A stretch of DNA of 64,000 nucleotides from Pyruvatibacter sp. (GTDB lineage: Bacteria > Pseudomonadota > Alphaproteobacteria > CGMCC-115125). This document shows positions 36,200 to 44,900 of the stretch, in pieces. The notes below the pieces were generated by a model. The model had not been told where the DNA came from and did no database searches. It saw nothing but the letters and a program-made list of their open reading frames with translations. Where the stretch lies: NCBI RefSeq assembly GCF_040219635.1, contig NZ_JAVJSC010000008.1:29294-93293 (forward strand). The letters run 5' to 3'. Position numbers and translations under genes: made by a program. How positions within the stretch are numbered: the first letter of the stretch is position 1; each line of letters opens with the position of its first letter.

Positions 36200-37210
36200 T
36201 TATTCGGCAGCCTGTGTTGTGCTGCTCTGAGGTGACATGGCAGGCGGCTTTGAGGTCGCTGCCGTTGTGATGGCAGGTGAGCCTATCTCGCCGCGCGCGC
36301 GGGCACCCAGAAAGTTGGCCAGCTTGCGGATGGCGGTGGCAGATTCAGGTATTTGCGCGAAAGCCTGAAACACATGCGGCATTCCGGCAAAGGTTTCCAG
36401 GTGTGTGTTGACGCCTGCCTGCTTTGCCTTGTCGTGAAGGCGAAGGCTGTCGTCGAGCAATATCTCGTTTTCACCCACCTGAATGGTCATCGGCGGCAGG
36501 CCCGCAAGGTCAGCATAAAGCGGCGAGGCAATGGGGTGTGTCGGGCTGGTGCCCTGCAGGTAGTGCCGCGCGCCCAGATTGGCAGACTCCAGCCGCAGCA
36601 TCGGATCCTTGCGGGCATTGGTCAGCATCGTCCAGCCGGTAAGGGCCAGGTCTGTCCACGGCGACAGCAGGGCCGCACCGGCAGGCATCGGCAGATTTTT
36701 GTCACGCAGGGTCAAGAGCAAAGCCAGCGTCAGCCCGCCACCGGCACTGTCGCCTGCCACCACAATGTCTTTGCCTGCGTAGCCTTCATCCAGCAGGTAG
36801 CGATAGGCAGCTTCGGCATCTTCGACGGCGGCGGGAAACGGATGCTCAGGAGCCAGCCGATAGTCCGGCACCAGTGCGCGCAGACCTGCGTCCCGGCAGA
36901 TGCGCGCCACCATGTAGCGGTGGGTGAGCGGACTGCACACGATGTAGCCGCCACCGTGCAGATAGAGCAACACCTTGCGGGCATTTTCATCCGTGGACGG
37001 AGCATGTTCGCCGGTTGTTTCCACCCATTCACCGGGCACGCCGTTGGTTGTGGCGGGCGTCACCTTTATCCAGTCGCGTTCCTTGTTGAAGCGCGCCGCC
37101 AGCCGGTTGACGCGGGCACGGGCATCAGCGGGCCTGGCGTGCGGGTCAATCCTGCGTTTGACGGTGACACGCAGGAAAAGGCTGGTGAGGATGCTTTGCC
37201 AACTGGCCAT
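36200..37210 (-). CDS. alpha/beta hydrolase of the hormone-sensitive-lipase type
   Basis: A 336-residue esterase of the HSL/GDSAG family. The oxyanion motif HGGGY lies near residue 85, the nucleophile motif GDSAGGG near 153 (Ser155), and the Asp/His region is GENEILLDDS and MPHVFQAF towards the C-terminus. The last 30 residues are a Ser/Thr/Ala-rich tail. There is no signal peptide, so it acts in the cytoplasm on short-chain esters or similar substrates. It converges with the HPt gene. A 260-base gap precedes it, containing the repeat-like stretch GCATTTCAT twice at 37269-37289. Confidence 0.88.
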   Translation of the reverse strand: MASWQSILTSLFLRVTVKRRIDPHARPADARARVNRLAARFNKERDWIKVTPATTNGVPGEWVETTGEHAPSTDENARKVLLYLHGGGYIVCSPLTHRYMVARICRDAGLRALVPDYRLAPEHPFPAAVEDAEAAYRYLLDEGYAGKDIVVAGDSAGGGLTLALLLTLRDKNLPMPAGAALLSPWTDLALTGWTMLTNARKDPMLRLESANLGARHYLQGTSPTHPIASPLYADLAGLPPMTIQVGENEILLDDSLRLHDKAKQAGVNTHLETFAGMPHVFQAFAQIPESATAIRKLANFLGARARGEIGSPAITTAATSKPPAMSPQSSTTQAAE

Positions 37211-37470
37211 GGGGTGTCCTGAGATATGCTCGCGGTGGTAGTGGGTGTGGCTGATGAAAAGTCATCACGCATTTCATTATGCATTTCATCACGCAATGTC
37301 ACGGAAGTGTCGCGTCACGCGACCGGCAAGTCCAGAAAAATGCTGCGCTGCCAGATATATCAGGAAATACCGCATACATTCCGGTACATATGTGCGGTGC
37401 ACACGGGTGCAGGTGCAAGCAGGGCGCGCACCCTGAATTGGATGCGCGCCCCTTGTGGTGTCAGCCGATG

Positions 37471-37947
37471 CTAGGCAGCCTGAGCTTTGCCCTCAATCGC
37501 GGGACGGCTGGCTTTGCCGCCGGCCTCGATCTTGATGGTGCGGGGCTTGAGGCTTTCAGGGATTTCGCGGCGGGTATCCACGTGCAAAAGCCCGTTTTCA
37601 AGGCGCGCGCCGGTTACCTGCACGTGGTCGGCGAGCTGGAAACGGCGCTCAAAACCGCGCGCGGCGATGCCGCGATGCAGGTATTTGCGGCTTGCGTCCT
37701 CGTCGGCTTCGACCTTTTTGCCTGAGATTGTAAGGGTCTGATCCTTCACTTCGATCTCAAGCTCGTTTTCAGCGAAACCTGCCACCGCCATGGTCACGCG
37801 GTAATCGTTCTCGCTCACCTGCTCCACATTGTAGGGCGGGTAGGCGGGCGACTGGGCGTCCAGGCGGTTGGCGGTGTCCAGCAGGCCTGCAAGCCGGTCA
37901 AAGCCAATGGCACTGCGGTAAAGCGGGGAAAAATCGTAACTACGCAT
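37471..37947 (-). CDS. small heat-shock protein, Hsp20/IbpA type
   Basis: A 158-residue alpha-crystallin-domain chaperone. The N-terminal MRSYDFSPLYRSAIGFDRL is typical of the IbpA/HspA class in alphaproteobacteria. The alpha-crystallin domain spans about residues 40-125 (VTMAVAGFAENELEIEVKD, ARGFERRFQL), and an I-x-I-like motif (RTIKIEAG) lies near the C-terminus. It binds aggregating proteins during heat stress. ATG 37947 has AAGAGG upstream, and the frame beyond it to 38067 is not coding. I looked for a ROSE thermosensor and saw no clear candidate. Confidence 0.92.
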   Translation of the reverse strand: MRSYDFSPLYRSAIGFDRLAGLLDTANRLDAQSPAYPPYNVEQVSENDYRVTMAVAGFAENELEIEVKDQTLTISGKKVEADEDASRKYLHRGIAARGFERRFQLADHVQVTGARLENGLLHVDTRREIPESLKPRTIKIEAGGKASRPAIEGKAQAA

Positions 37948-38109
37948 GAGACAAAACCTCTTTGAGTTGAGCGTATTGCTGTGCAGGCTGCCTGACGCCA
38001 CGCGCTTTTTGGCCGCCCCGATTGGGCGCGACCAGCACTGGCGGGCAGCCATGTGGACCCGCACCATGCGGCGTCCACCTGCTATATCTGGGAACGGCTT
38101 TTTGGAGCG

Positions 38110-40236
38110 TCAAGAGGTCTGGAGTGGCGGGTTTGCAGGTTTTTTTGCCTGTAGGCGCCACAAAAAAGCCAGCGCAACGCTCAGCACTCCCGCCAGCGCC
38201 GCGTGCTCCCAAAGGCTGCCCCACGGCATGATGATGGCCGCGCCCGCCAGCCCCAACGCCGCGCGGTGGACGAGTGACAGCGGCGCATTCAGGTAGCCGT
38301 GCAGGCTGGCCGCCAGCGCCACGAAGGCCGGGGCGGCCATCACGGTTGTCACCAGCGGCTCAAGCCCGGTGCCGGTGATGAGTGGGTGATAGACAAACAA
38401 CAGCGGCACCAGATAAAGCCCTTTGGCTATTTTCCAGGCAGCGAAGCCGGTTTCCATGGGGCGGGAGCCTGCAATGGAAGCGGCGGCAAAGGCGCATAGC
38501 GCCACCGGCGGCGTCACGTTGGAATCCTGACTGAGCCAGAAAATCACCAGATGCGCGGCCAGCAGCATCGAGGTGAGCAAAGCGGGGGCTATCAGCCCTT
38601 CGGCCAGCCCGGCACGCACATCAAGCGGCAGAGCCGCGAGGAGTGTCCGGGCGTCAGCCTCGCTCATGGTGCTGCCGATGCTGGCGGCAAGCTCAGGTGC
38701 TGTCAGCATCGCGTAGGCGGCAAGGGCGGGCGTGGTGGCCCCGGCCATCAGGGCACGCACCAGTTCTGCGTCCACCATCAGGCCATAAATCGCGGGCGCT
38801 GACAGGGTGGCCAGCACGATGTAGCTGGCGGTCACCGGCAGGCCCATACCCAGCACGAGGGAGGCGAGCGCCACAAAAACCAGTGTCAGCAACAGGCTGC
38901 CGCCTGCCCAGCCTGACAGCATGAGCGAGAACGTGTTGCCGACGCCGGTCATGCCGACAACGCTGACAATGAGCCCGACGCAGATCAGCAGCATGGCGGT
39001 GGGAGCCATCGCACGGGCACCGTCGGCGGCGGCGTGGGCGATGTCGGTGAGTTTCATGGGGGATTTTGACAGCCACGAGGCGGCCACAGTGACGGCGATG
39101 GCCGCAGCACCCGCATACACCGGCGTGAAGCCTGCGATCAGCAACCCGGCCAAAGCCGCAATGGGCAACAGGAAATGCCAGCCGTCGCGGATGACCGGCC
39201 ACAAGGGTTCGATATTGGTATCGGATGAGAGGCCAAGACGGGCCGCTTCAAGGCGGACGAAAATGCCGACGGTGAAAAAATACAGCAGAGCCGGCAGTAC
39301 CGACACGGCAATGATTTCCAGATACGAAATCTGTGTGAAGGATGCCATGACGAAAGCGCCGGCACCCATGACCGGCGGCATAAGCTGACCGCCGGTGGAG
39401 GCCGCAGCTTCCACGCCGCCCGCAAACTTCGGCGGGAAGCCAGCGCGTTTCATCAGCGGGATGGTGATGACGCCGGTCGAGACCGTGTTGGCGACAGCTG
39501 AGCCGGTGATCGACCCCATCAGGCCGGACCCCAGAATGGCCACGATGCCCGGCCCGCCGACCATGCGCCCTGCGGCGGCGCGCGCCAGCGCCAGAATAAA
39601 ATCCCCTGCGCCGGAGCGTACCAGAAACGCGCCGAGCAAAATGAACATGAACACAAACGTCCACGAAATGCGCGCGATCGGGCCGAACATGCCATCGGTG
39701 CCAAAATAGCTGCGAAAGAAAAGCGTTTCCGCCGAGAGGCCCGCAAAGGCGAATGCACCGGGCACCAGCGGGCCCCAAAGCACCACATAGGAAAGCGCGA
39801 GGGCGGCCAGTATCGGCACTACCCAGCCTGTGGTGCGCCGGGCCAGCTCCAGCACAATGACAACGGCTATGATGGACGCGACCCAGTCAGACGCAATGAA
39901 GCTGACGCCGCGGTCATACAGAGCGTCCTCGGCAAGGTAGAGATAGACGGCTGCGCCCATGGCTGCGGCGGCGATGGTGCTGTCGATGGTGATGCGCAGC
40001 CAGCGCACGCGGCTTGCGGGAAACAGCAGCACACACAAAACAGCGAACAGACCGAAGTGAAAGCCCGCAGCCTGGAGTTCGGGAAGCGTTGCGAACGCAT
40101 TGGCCCACAGATGGGCGAGCGAAACAAAAATCGCGAATCCAAACCCCGCGCGGCCAAGCGCCATAGGTTGCGGCATACCGCCTGAGGAAGGGCTGCCCGA
40201 AGACAGGTCGGAGCGTGTGCTCGACGGGGGTGTCAC
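38110..40236 (-). CDS. TRAP transporter fused permease (DctQM-type)
   Basis: A 708-residue permease in which the small and large TRAP membrane subunits are fused, the form usually paired with TAXI-type binding proteins. Many hydrophobic helices are visible, with the family segments GIVAILGSGLMGSITGSAVANTVSTGV-like (split around residues 210-240), GGVEAAASTGGQLMPPVMGAGAF and GMGLPVTASYIV. It uses an ion gradient to import a substrate handed over by the periplasmic protein encoded just upstream (15-base gap). The substrate is not known for this pair; TAXI systems are linked with glutamate-like and other carboxylates. Confidence 0.94.
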   Translation of the reverse strand: MTPPSSTRSDLSSGSPSSGGMPQPMALGRAGFGFAIFVSLAHLWANAFATLPELQAAGFHFGLFAVLCVLLFPASRVRWLRITIDSTIAAAAMGAAVYLYLAEDALYDRGVSFIASDWVASIIAVVIVLELARRTTGWVVPILAALALSYVVLWGPLVPGAFAFAGLSAETLFFRSYFGTDGMFGPIARISWTFVFMFILLGAFLVRSGAGDFILALARAAAGRMVGGPGIVAILGSGLMGSITGSAVANTVSTGVITIPLMKRAGFPPKFAGGVEAAASTGGQLMPPVMGAGAFVMASFTQISYLEIIAVSVLPALLYFFTVGIFVRLEAARLGLSSDTNIEPLWPVIRDGWHFLLPIAALAGLLIAGFTPVYAGAAAIAVTVAASWLSKSPMKLTDIAHAAADGARAMAPTAMLLICVGLIVSVVGMTGVGNTFSLMLSGWAGGSLLLTLVFVALASLVLGMGLPVTASYIVLATLSAPAIYGLMVDAELVRALMAGATTPALAAYAMLTAPELAASIGSTMSEADARTLLAALPLDVRAGLAEGLIAPALLTSMLLAAHLVIFWLSQDSNVTPPVALCAFAAASIAGSRPMETGFAAWKIAKGLYLVPLLFVYHPLITGTGLEPLVTTVMAAPAFVALAASLHGYLNAPLSLVHRAALGLAGAAIIMPWGSLWEHAALAGVLSVALAFLWRLQAKKPANPPLQTS

Positions 40237-40251
40237 GACCTGCCTGCCCGA

Positions 40252-41277
40252 TTATTCGCTGCGGGCAATAAGACGGTCCGGGATGGCCAGCCCTGCTTCT
40301 GAAAAAAAGCGCATCGCACCGGGGTGCAGCGGCAGGGGCAGCCCGTCGATGGCGTTTTCAAGGGCCATGTCCCTGGTGGCAGCGTGAATGCCCGCCAGAA
40401 ACGGCAGGTTCTCATATAGCGCCTTGGTGAGGGCATAAACGTCTTCTTCGGGTACATCAGCGTTGACGGCCAGAAAGTTTGGCTGGGCGATGGTGGCTAC
40501 AGGGGCGATCTGGCCGGGATAGGTGTCGGCGGGAATGTCGAACCGGCTCCACAGGGCGCTGTCATCTGACAGGGCGGTGTTGATGGCGGCAATCTGCTCA
40601 TCAGTGAAACCAAGCACCACAAGGTCGCCGTTGGCGGCGGCAAAGGCGCGGGTAACGGCGCTGACGGGCACGCCTGCTGGCGTGTTCATGCCCGCAGCCT
40701 TGTTGTCCTGCATGGCGTCGGCGCTGGGGCCATAACCCAGATTGATGGTGTCAAAGTCAGTGCCGGGCTCAATACCCAGTGCTGCGAGAATATGCAGCGC
40801 CGAGCCTTCCGAGCCGGAGTTGCGCTTGCCCATGGAAAACGGTTTGCCGAGATTTTTGAGGTCGGAAATCGTGCCCGTCTTTGCATCCTCGGCGCGCAGC
40901 ACAAAGTGCTCCACGTTGCGCCAGAGCATGGAGATGGAGCGCAGGTTTTGCTGCGGACCGTCATTGGCTATCTGGCCTGTGCCGGTGGCCGCCCAAGCGC
41001 CGTACAGGCCTTGAAGAATGGCAAACTGCGCTTCACCGTCGCGCATCAGCTTCACGTTTTCGCCGGAGCCTGCAGAACTGATGGCCGACAGGGAAAAGCC
41101 ATACTCCGGTTCAAGTCTGATCTTGCTCAGCGTGGCGATGGCGACGCCGACGGGATAGTAGGTGCCGCCGGTGGTGGCGGTTGCCAGAATGTATTGCCGG
41201 TTATCAGCGCGTGCCGTGATGCTTGTGGACGCAACGAAAGCTGCGGCAATAAGGGCGAAAACTGAAAATCGACGCAT
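40252..41277 (-). CDS. TAXI-family TRAP transporter solute-binding protein
   Basis: A 341-residue periplasmic binding protein. A signal peptide (about residues 1-24, ending ITARA) is followed by the TAXI-type ATATTGGTYYPVGVAIATLSK and a two-lobed fold; KPFSMGKRNSGSEGSALHIL and the NLGYGPSADAMQDNKAAG segment are also typical. It delivers the substrate to the fused permease encoded 15 bases downstream, so the two are one operon. No regulator adjoins it. Confidence 0.94.
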   Translation of the reverse strand: MRRFSVFALIAAAFVASTSITARADNRQYILATATTGGTYYPVGVAIATLSKIRLEPEYGFSLSAISSAGSGENVKLMRDGEAQFAILQGLYGAWAATGTGQIANDGPQQNLRSISMLWRNVEHFVLRAEDAKTGTISDLKNLGKPFSMGKRNSGSEGSALHILAALGIEPGTDFDTINLGYGPSADAMQDNKAAGMNTPAGVPVSAVTRAFAAANGDLVVLGFTDEQIAAINTALSDDSALWSRFDIPADTYPGQIAPVATIAQPNFLAVNADVPEEDVYALTKALYENLPFLAGIHAATRDMALENAIDGLPLPLHPGAMRFFSEAGLAIPDRLIARSE

Positions 41278-41643
41278 GGGTTTTGTCCGTGTACTGGCAA
41301 GGGCAATGGTGTTTCAGGCGCCAGCGTAACATGCGCGAGGACGCGGTGGAGAGGCGCATTGCCGGGTCGCCGCCAAATCGCCTTTATTGGCGGCGATCGT
41401 GCCGACAATTAACCATCTAACCCATTCATCTGTATGATATTTTGGTCATGTTCGTGACCAACGGGTTAACGTTTTATGCAGGGTGGGTTCAGGCCAAATT
41501 GCAGAAACTCTTGTGCGTGGGGACATGCGCCTCGCATCCGGCGATGTACTGGCCGGGCGGCGCATCACACGGGACGCGTTTGGACCGGCGCTGTCAGGTG
41601 ACACGCAGCAGGGCGTTCCTTAGAAAATGCAAGGAGTGCAGCG
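41278..41643. other. intergenic region upstream of the first His-rich secreted protein
   Basis: These 366 bases hold the promoters of the TRAP pair (minus) and the His-rich protein gene (plus). A perfect inverted repeat TTGGTCA-TGTTCG-TGACCAA is at 41442-41461, and AATTAACCATCTAACCC (41407-41423) resembles a degenerate CtrA-type site. A GCAAGGAG-like ribosome-binding site precedes 41644. No coding frame of note was seen. Confidence 0.5.
41442..41461. promoter_or_regulatory. operator-like inverted repeat
   Basis: TTGGTCA and TGACCAA form perfect 7-bp arms separated by 6 bases, about 180 bases upstream of the His-rich secreted protein gene. The spacing fits a dimeric helix-turn-helix regulator (GntR- or MarR-like). 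The regulator is not identified. Confidence 0.4.
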
Positions 41644-42129
41644 ATGAAGAGATTTTTTGCTTATGCAGTGAGCGGCATATTGGGGGCGGCCGCACTTGGT
41701 GTTGTTGCCGCAACGCCAGCGCAGGCGGCACCGCTTGCGGCCGGGTATGTCGGCAGCGGCGATGTGAAGGCCGGTGTGACGCTGGCAGGCCACAAGAACC
41801 ACCACGGCCACTACAAAAATCACGGCTACAACTATTATGGCGGCTGGCGGCAGTCCGGCTGGCATCAGCGCCATTACAACAAGCATCGCAACTATAATTA
41901 CGGCCCCCGGTATCACCACCGCAGTTACGGCAATGTGCGGCCGTTCAGGAACTTTGTGCAGGCGCTGCGCCACAGCGGCTACCGCAACTTTCATCGTCCG
42001 CAGTTCCATGGCCACGGGCGCAATTGGACTCCTCACTATTTTGTGAGCGCCTACGACGGATATGGCCGGGGTGTGAACCTGCGGGTGTGTGCGTACACCG
42101 GAAATGTTTTGGGCTGGCGTTACCACTAG
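41644..42129 (+). CDS. secreted His/Tyr/Asn-rich protein with C-terminal CAYTG motif
   Basis: A 161-residue exported protein. The signal peptide spans about residues 1-28 (ending TPAQAA). The middle 70 residues are extremely rich in His, Tyr, Asn, Gly and Arg (for example HKNHHGHYKNHGYNYYGGW), with many adjacent His pairs that could bind metal. The last 60 residues form a compact domain ending VNLRVCAYTGNVLGWRY, the same motif as in the next gene product. PepSY-like periplasmic domains have comparable spacing, but this is not proven. It is followed by a strong terminator, so it is transcribed separately from its paralogue. No function is known to me. Confidence 0.75.
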   Translation: MKRFFAYAVSGILGAAALGVVAATPAQAAPLAAGYVGSGDVKAGVTLAGHKNHHGHYKNHGYNYYGGWRQSGWHQRHYNKHRNYNYGPRYHHRSYGNVRPFRNFVQALRHSGYRNFHRPQFHGHGRNWTPHYFVSAYDGYGRGVNLRVCAYTGNVLGWRYH

Positions 42130-42159
42130 ACAGCCAACACACACCAAACGGCTTGAATG

Positions 42160-42201
42160 CGGGCGTTTCCGATGATTTTGGAAGCGCCCGTTTTCTTTTT
42201 T
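42160..42201 (+). terminator. rho-independent terminator
   Basis: CGGGCGTTTCC (42160-42170) pairs with GGAAGCGCCCG (42180-42190) around a 9-base loop, followed by TTTTCTTTTTT. It lies 30 bases after the stop of the 161-residue secreted protein. Confidence 0.9.
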
Positions 42202-42440
42202 GTCAGCGCATTGCTGGCGGTTTGTATCGGTTGGCTGAGTGTGCGCGTCGGCTGCGGTTCATCTGTGTGACGCGTGTCTTAACAGCCTGCCCAGAAAGGG
42301 TTCAGCGCGGCTTTGCAAATCTTTGTCTCACGCAACGGGGACACACCTTTCCCCGGCTTAAGACCAGCCACCGCAGTAGAGGTGGCTCCCTTCAGACCCG
42401 GTTCCAAACGCCGGATAATGTGAAAGACGGAGAGACCAAA

Positions 42441-43265
42441 ATGAAAAAGCTTCTTATCCTCGCAGCAGTTGGTGGTGTTCTGGCCGCCACGGCCCCCGCA
42501 CACGCCGGTGGGTTCTCATTCAAGATCAGCAACGGCCAGGGTGGCGGCATTGTGTTCAGCAATGGCCAGGTCCACCACTACAACGCCAACCAGCATTCAG
42601 GCTGGCACAAGACAGACTTCTATCATCAGGCCCGCAAAGGGCAGCAAAGCCAGCCGCGCCAGGGCTTCAACTATATTCCCAAGACCGTGAACCTGATCGA
42701 GCGGCGCACCGGCTCCACAGTGACGGACATCGTGTTCCGCAACGGCGTCTATCATGTGCAGGGCTTTGGTCCGCGCGGTCGCTTCAACCAGGCGAAGGCT
42801 GACCCCTATACAGGTCGCCTGTTTGATGTGGGCCCGGCGAACCCCCACGAAGTGCCCAACCGTCAGGTGATTGGCATCAACAAGATGCTGGCGGGCCTGC
42901 GCAACCAGGGTTTCAGCCGCTTCGACCGGGTGGACCTCAAGGGCAATGTGTACAAAGTGCGTGGCCTGAACAATCGCGGCAAGGCCAAGCTGATTACGGT
43001 CAACTCGCGCAACGGCCACATCAAGAATGTGCAAAATGCCCAGCGCTACAACCTGGCGTCCGCCCAGCCCCAGCGTAAGGCCTTCAACACCTTCCGTGGC
43101 GGTCTGCAGAACCAGAAATACTCGCACTTCTCCAATGCGCAGTATCACGCTGGTGACAACGACTGGACTGACCACTACCAGGTCAATGCGCGCCACAACA
43201 ACCGTCCTGTGGATCTGCGGGTCTGCGCCTACACCGGCAGCGTGCTTGGTTACCGTTACCTCTAG
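42441..43265 (+). CDS. secreted PepSY-like repeat protein, paralogue of the preceding gene
   Basis: A 274-residue exported protein starting at ATG 42441 behind GGAGAG (42429-42434). A signal peptide (about residues 1-20, ending APAHA) is followed by a basic, His/Asn/Gln-rich stretch. Then come two or three repeats of about 70 residues: GSTVTDIVFRNGVYHVQGFG, GFSRFDRVDLKGNVYKVRGL and YSHFSNAQYHAGDNDWTDHY, each like a PepSY subdomain. The C-terminus LRVCAYTGSVLGYRYL matches the neighbour closely. The frame extends upstream to 42024, overlapping the preceding gene, but has no signal there. The pair probably arose by duplication with repeat expansion. Function unknown. Confidence 0.8.
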   Translation: MKKLLILAAVGGVLAATAPAHAGGFSFKISNGQGGGIVFSNGQVHHYNANQHSGWHKTDFYHQARKGQQSQPRQGFNYIPKTVNLIERRTGSTVTDIVFRNGVYHVQGFGPRGRFNQAKADPYTGRLFDVGPANPHEVPNRQVIGINKMLAGLRNQGFSRFDRVDLKGNVYKVRGLNNRGKAKLITVNSRNGHIKNVQNAQRYNLASAQPQRKAFNTFRGGLQNQKYSHFSNAQYHAGDNDWTDHYQVNARHNNRPVDLRVCAYTGSVLGYRYL

Positions 43266-43287
43266 ACCAACACCACGCGACCAGAAG

Positions 43288-43316
43288 CGCCCGGACAGAA
43301 ATGTCCGGGCGTTTTT
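43288..43316 (+). terminator. rho-independent terminator
   Basis: CGCCCGGACA (43288-43297), loop GAAA, TGTCCGGGCG (43302-43311), then TTTTT. A perfect 10-bp stem 22 bases after the stop of the 274-residue secreted protein and just before the convergent carboxyltransferase stop. Confidence 0.93.
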
Positions 43317-43323
43317 CATGGGG

Positions 43324-44880
43324 TTAAGCCATGGGCCGCAGATAGGGGCCGCGCTGATGCTCCAAAGTGGGCCATGCCCAATCCAGCCAATCGTTGAGGC
43401 GGGCGCGGGTTTCGCGCGGGTCAATCAGTTCATGCACTGAAAATCCCTCAGCGCGCGGGAAGGGCGACTGTGCGGAGGCCAGCATTTCCTCCAGCTCGCG
43501 GCGTTTCGCCTCCGGATCCGCGGCGGCGGCAATCTCGCGGCCAAAGGCAACCGCGACGCCGCCTTCAACCGGCAGTGCGCCCGTTTCCGCACTGGGCCAC
43601 GAAAACACATGCGCGTTGGGAGCAAAGTGAGCCGCACCCGCCACACCAAACACTTTTCGGACGATGACGCTGGCCCACGGCACGCGGCCATTCATAACGG
43701 CGGCGATGGCTTCCGCGCCTGCGCGGATGGTGCCCGTGGTTTCTGAATCAGGTCCGATCATGAAGCCCGGTTCATCCACCAGCGCGACCACGGGCAGGTT
43801 GAAGGTGTTGCAAAAATCAATGAAGCGGCGCGTCTTGCGGGCAGCATCTGCTGTCATGGCACCTGCGTAGTACGTGCAGTCATTGCCCAGAATACCGACG
43901 GGTCTGCCGCCAAGGCGGGCAAGGCCCGTAATAAGCGAGGGGCCGTAGCGGCGTGACATTTCAAACCACGAGTCCTCATCCACTACTGCCTTAATGATCT
44001 TGCGCATGGCGTAGGTCTTGCGGCGTTCACGTGGCACGATGGACAGCAGCTTGTCGTCGGCGCGGTCCACCGGGTCATCGGTTGTCAGCACCGGGGCTGC
44101 TTCCCAGACATTTTGCGGCAGGTACGACAGGAACTGCGCGATTTCATCCAGCGCTGCTTGTTCGGTCTCCGCCACACTGTCGATGACGCCTGATTTGGCG
44201 TGGATGTCTGGCCCGCCCAACTCCTCCTTGGTCATTTTGTGGCCTGTCGCGCGTTCCACCACGGCGGGGCCGGCGATCAGCACCTGCGCGTTCCTGGCCA
44301 TCACAGTGAAATGCGATGAGACGAGCCGGGCTGCAGGCATACCCGCGACCGGGCCCAGGGCGGCGCTTGCCACGGGGATGGTGCCAAGGGTTTTTGCCAG
44401 CGAGACAAAGCGCGGCGTTGAAAACACCGGATCACCGACCGGGCGCGATCTGGCGCGTCCACCGCCGGAGCCTGCCACCGACCCACCACCACCTTCATGC
44501 AGGCGGATGAGCGGCACTTTGTATTGCAGGGCCACGTCTTCGGAATAGACGCTTTTGCGCAGGCCCGCCGGGTTGGGTGAGCCACCCTTGAGCGTAAAAT
44601 CCTCGCCGCCAATAACGACACGGCGGCCACCGATTTTTGCAAAGCCCAGCACGAAGTTGGCAGGAGTGAAGCCCGTACGGTTGCCGTCATCGTCAAACTC
44701 AGGTGCGCCCGCGCCCTCGCCCAGTTCCTGGAAGCTGGCGGCATCGGCCAGATGCGCAATGCGCTCGCGGATGGTAAGGCGGCCTTTGGCGTGTTGTTTG
44801 GCAATCCCTTCATCGCCGCCCTGTGCCTTGGCCTCAGCGCGGCGGGCAGCGATTTCTCTTGCTTCTTGTTCCCAGCTCAT
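43324..44880 (-). CDS. acyl-CoA carboxylase carboxyltransferase (beta) subunit
   Basis: A 518-residue carboxyltransferase of the propionyl-/methylcrotonyl-CoA carboxylase beta type. It shows the oxyanion-forming region GGGGSVAGSGGG near residue 135, GPAVVERATGHKMTKEELGG near 205 and the C-terminal-domain motifs ALVDEPGFMIGPDSE and KVFGVAGAAHFAPN. It moves a carboxyl group from carboxybiotin to an acyl-CoA. The biotin carboxylase/biotin carrier partner is not in the window. ATG 44880 is preferred over 44913 because the latter would overlap the upstream gene and CAGGAAA precedes 44880. The acyl-CoA substrate cannot be told from sequence. Confidence 0.88.
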   Translation of the reverse strand: MSWEQEAREIAARRAEAKAQGGDEGIAKQHAKGRLTIRERIAHLADAASFQELGEGAGAPEFDDDGNRTGFTPANFVLGFAKIGGRRVVIGGEDFTLKGGSPNPAGLRKSVYSEDVALQYKVPLIRLHEGGGGSVAGSGGGRARSRPVGDPVFSTPRFVSLAKTLGTIPVASAALGPVAGMPAARLVSSHFTVMARNAQVLIAGPAVVERATGHKMTKEELGGPDIHAKSGVIDSVAETEQAALDEIAQFLSYLPQNVWEAAPVLTTDDPVDRADDKLLSIVPRERRKTYAMRKIIKAVVDEDSWFEMSRRYGPSLITGLARLGGRPVGILGNDCTYYAGAMTADAARKTRRFIDFCNTFNLPVVALVDEPGFMIGPDSETTGTIRAGAEAIAAVMNGRVPWASVIVRKVFGVAGAAHFAPNAHVFSWPSAETGALPVEGGVAVAFGREIAAAADPEAKRRELEEMLASAQSPFPRAEGFSVHELIDPRETRARLNDWLDWAWPTLEHQRGPYLRPMA

Positions 44881-44900
44881 CGGTATTTTCCTGTATGCAA

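Noticed and set aside
37948..38109. ROSE-type RNA thermometer before hsp20
   Set aside because: The typical UUGCU-like anti-Shine-Dalgarno element paired to the ribosome-binding site was not found.
42024..42440. N-terminal extension of the second His-rich gene
   Set aside because: It overlaps the first paralogue and a terminator; the signal peptide begins at 42441.
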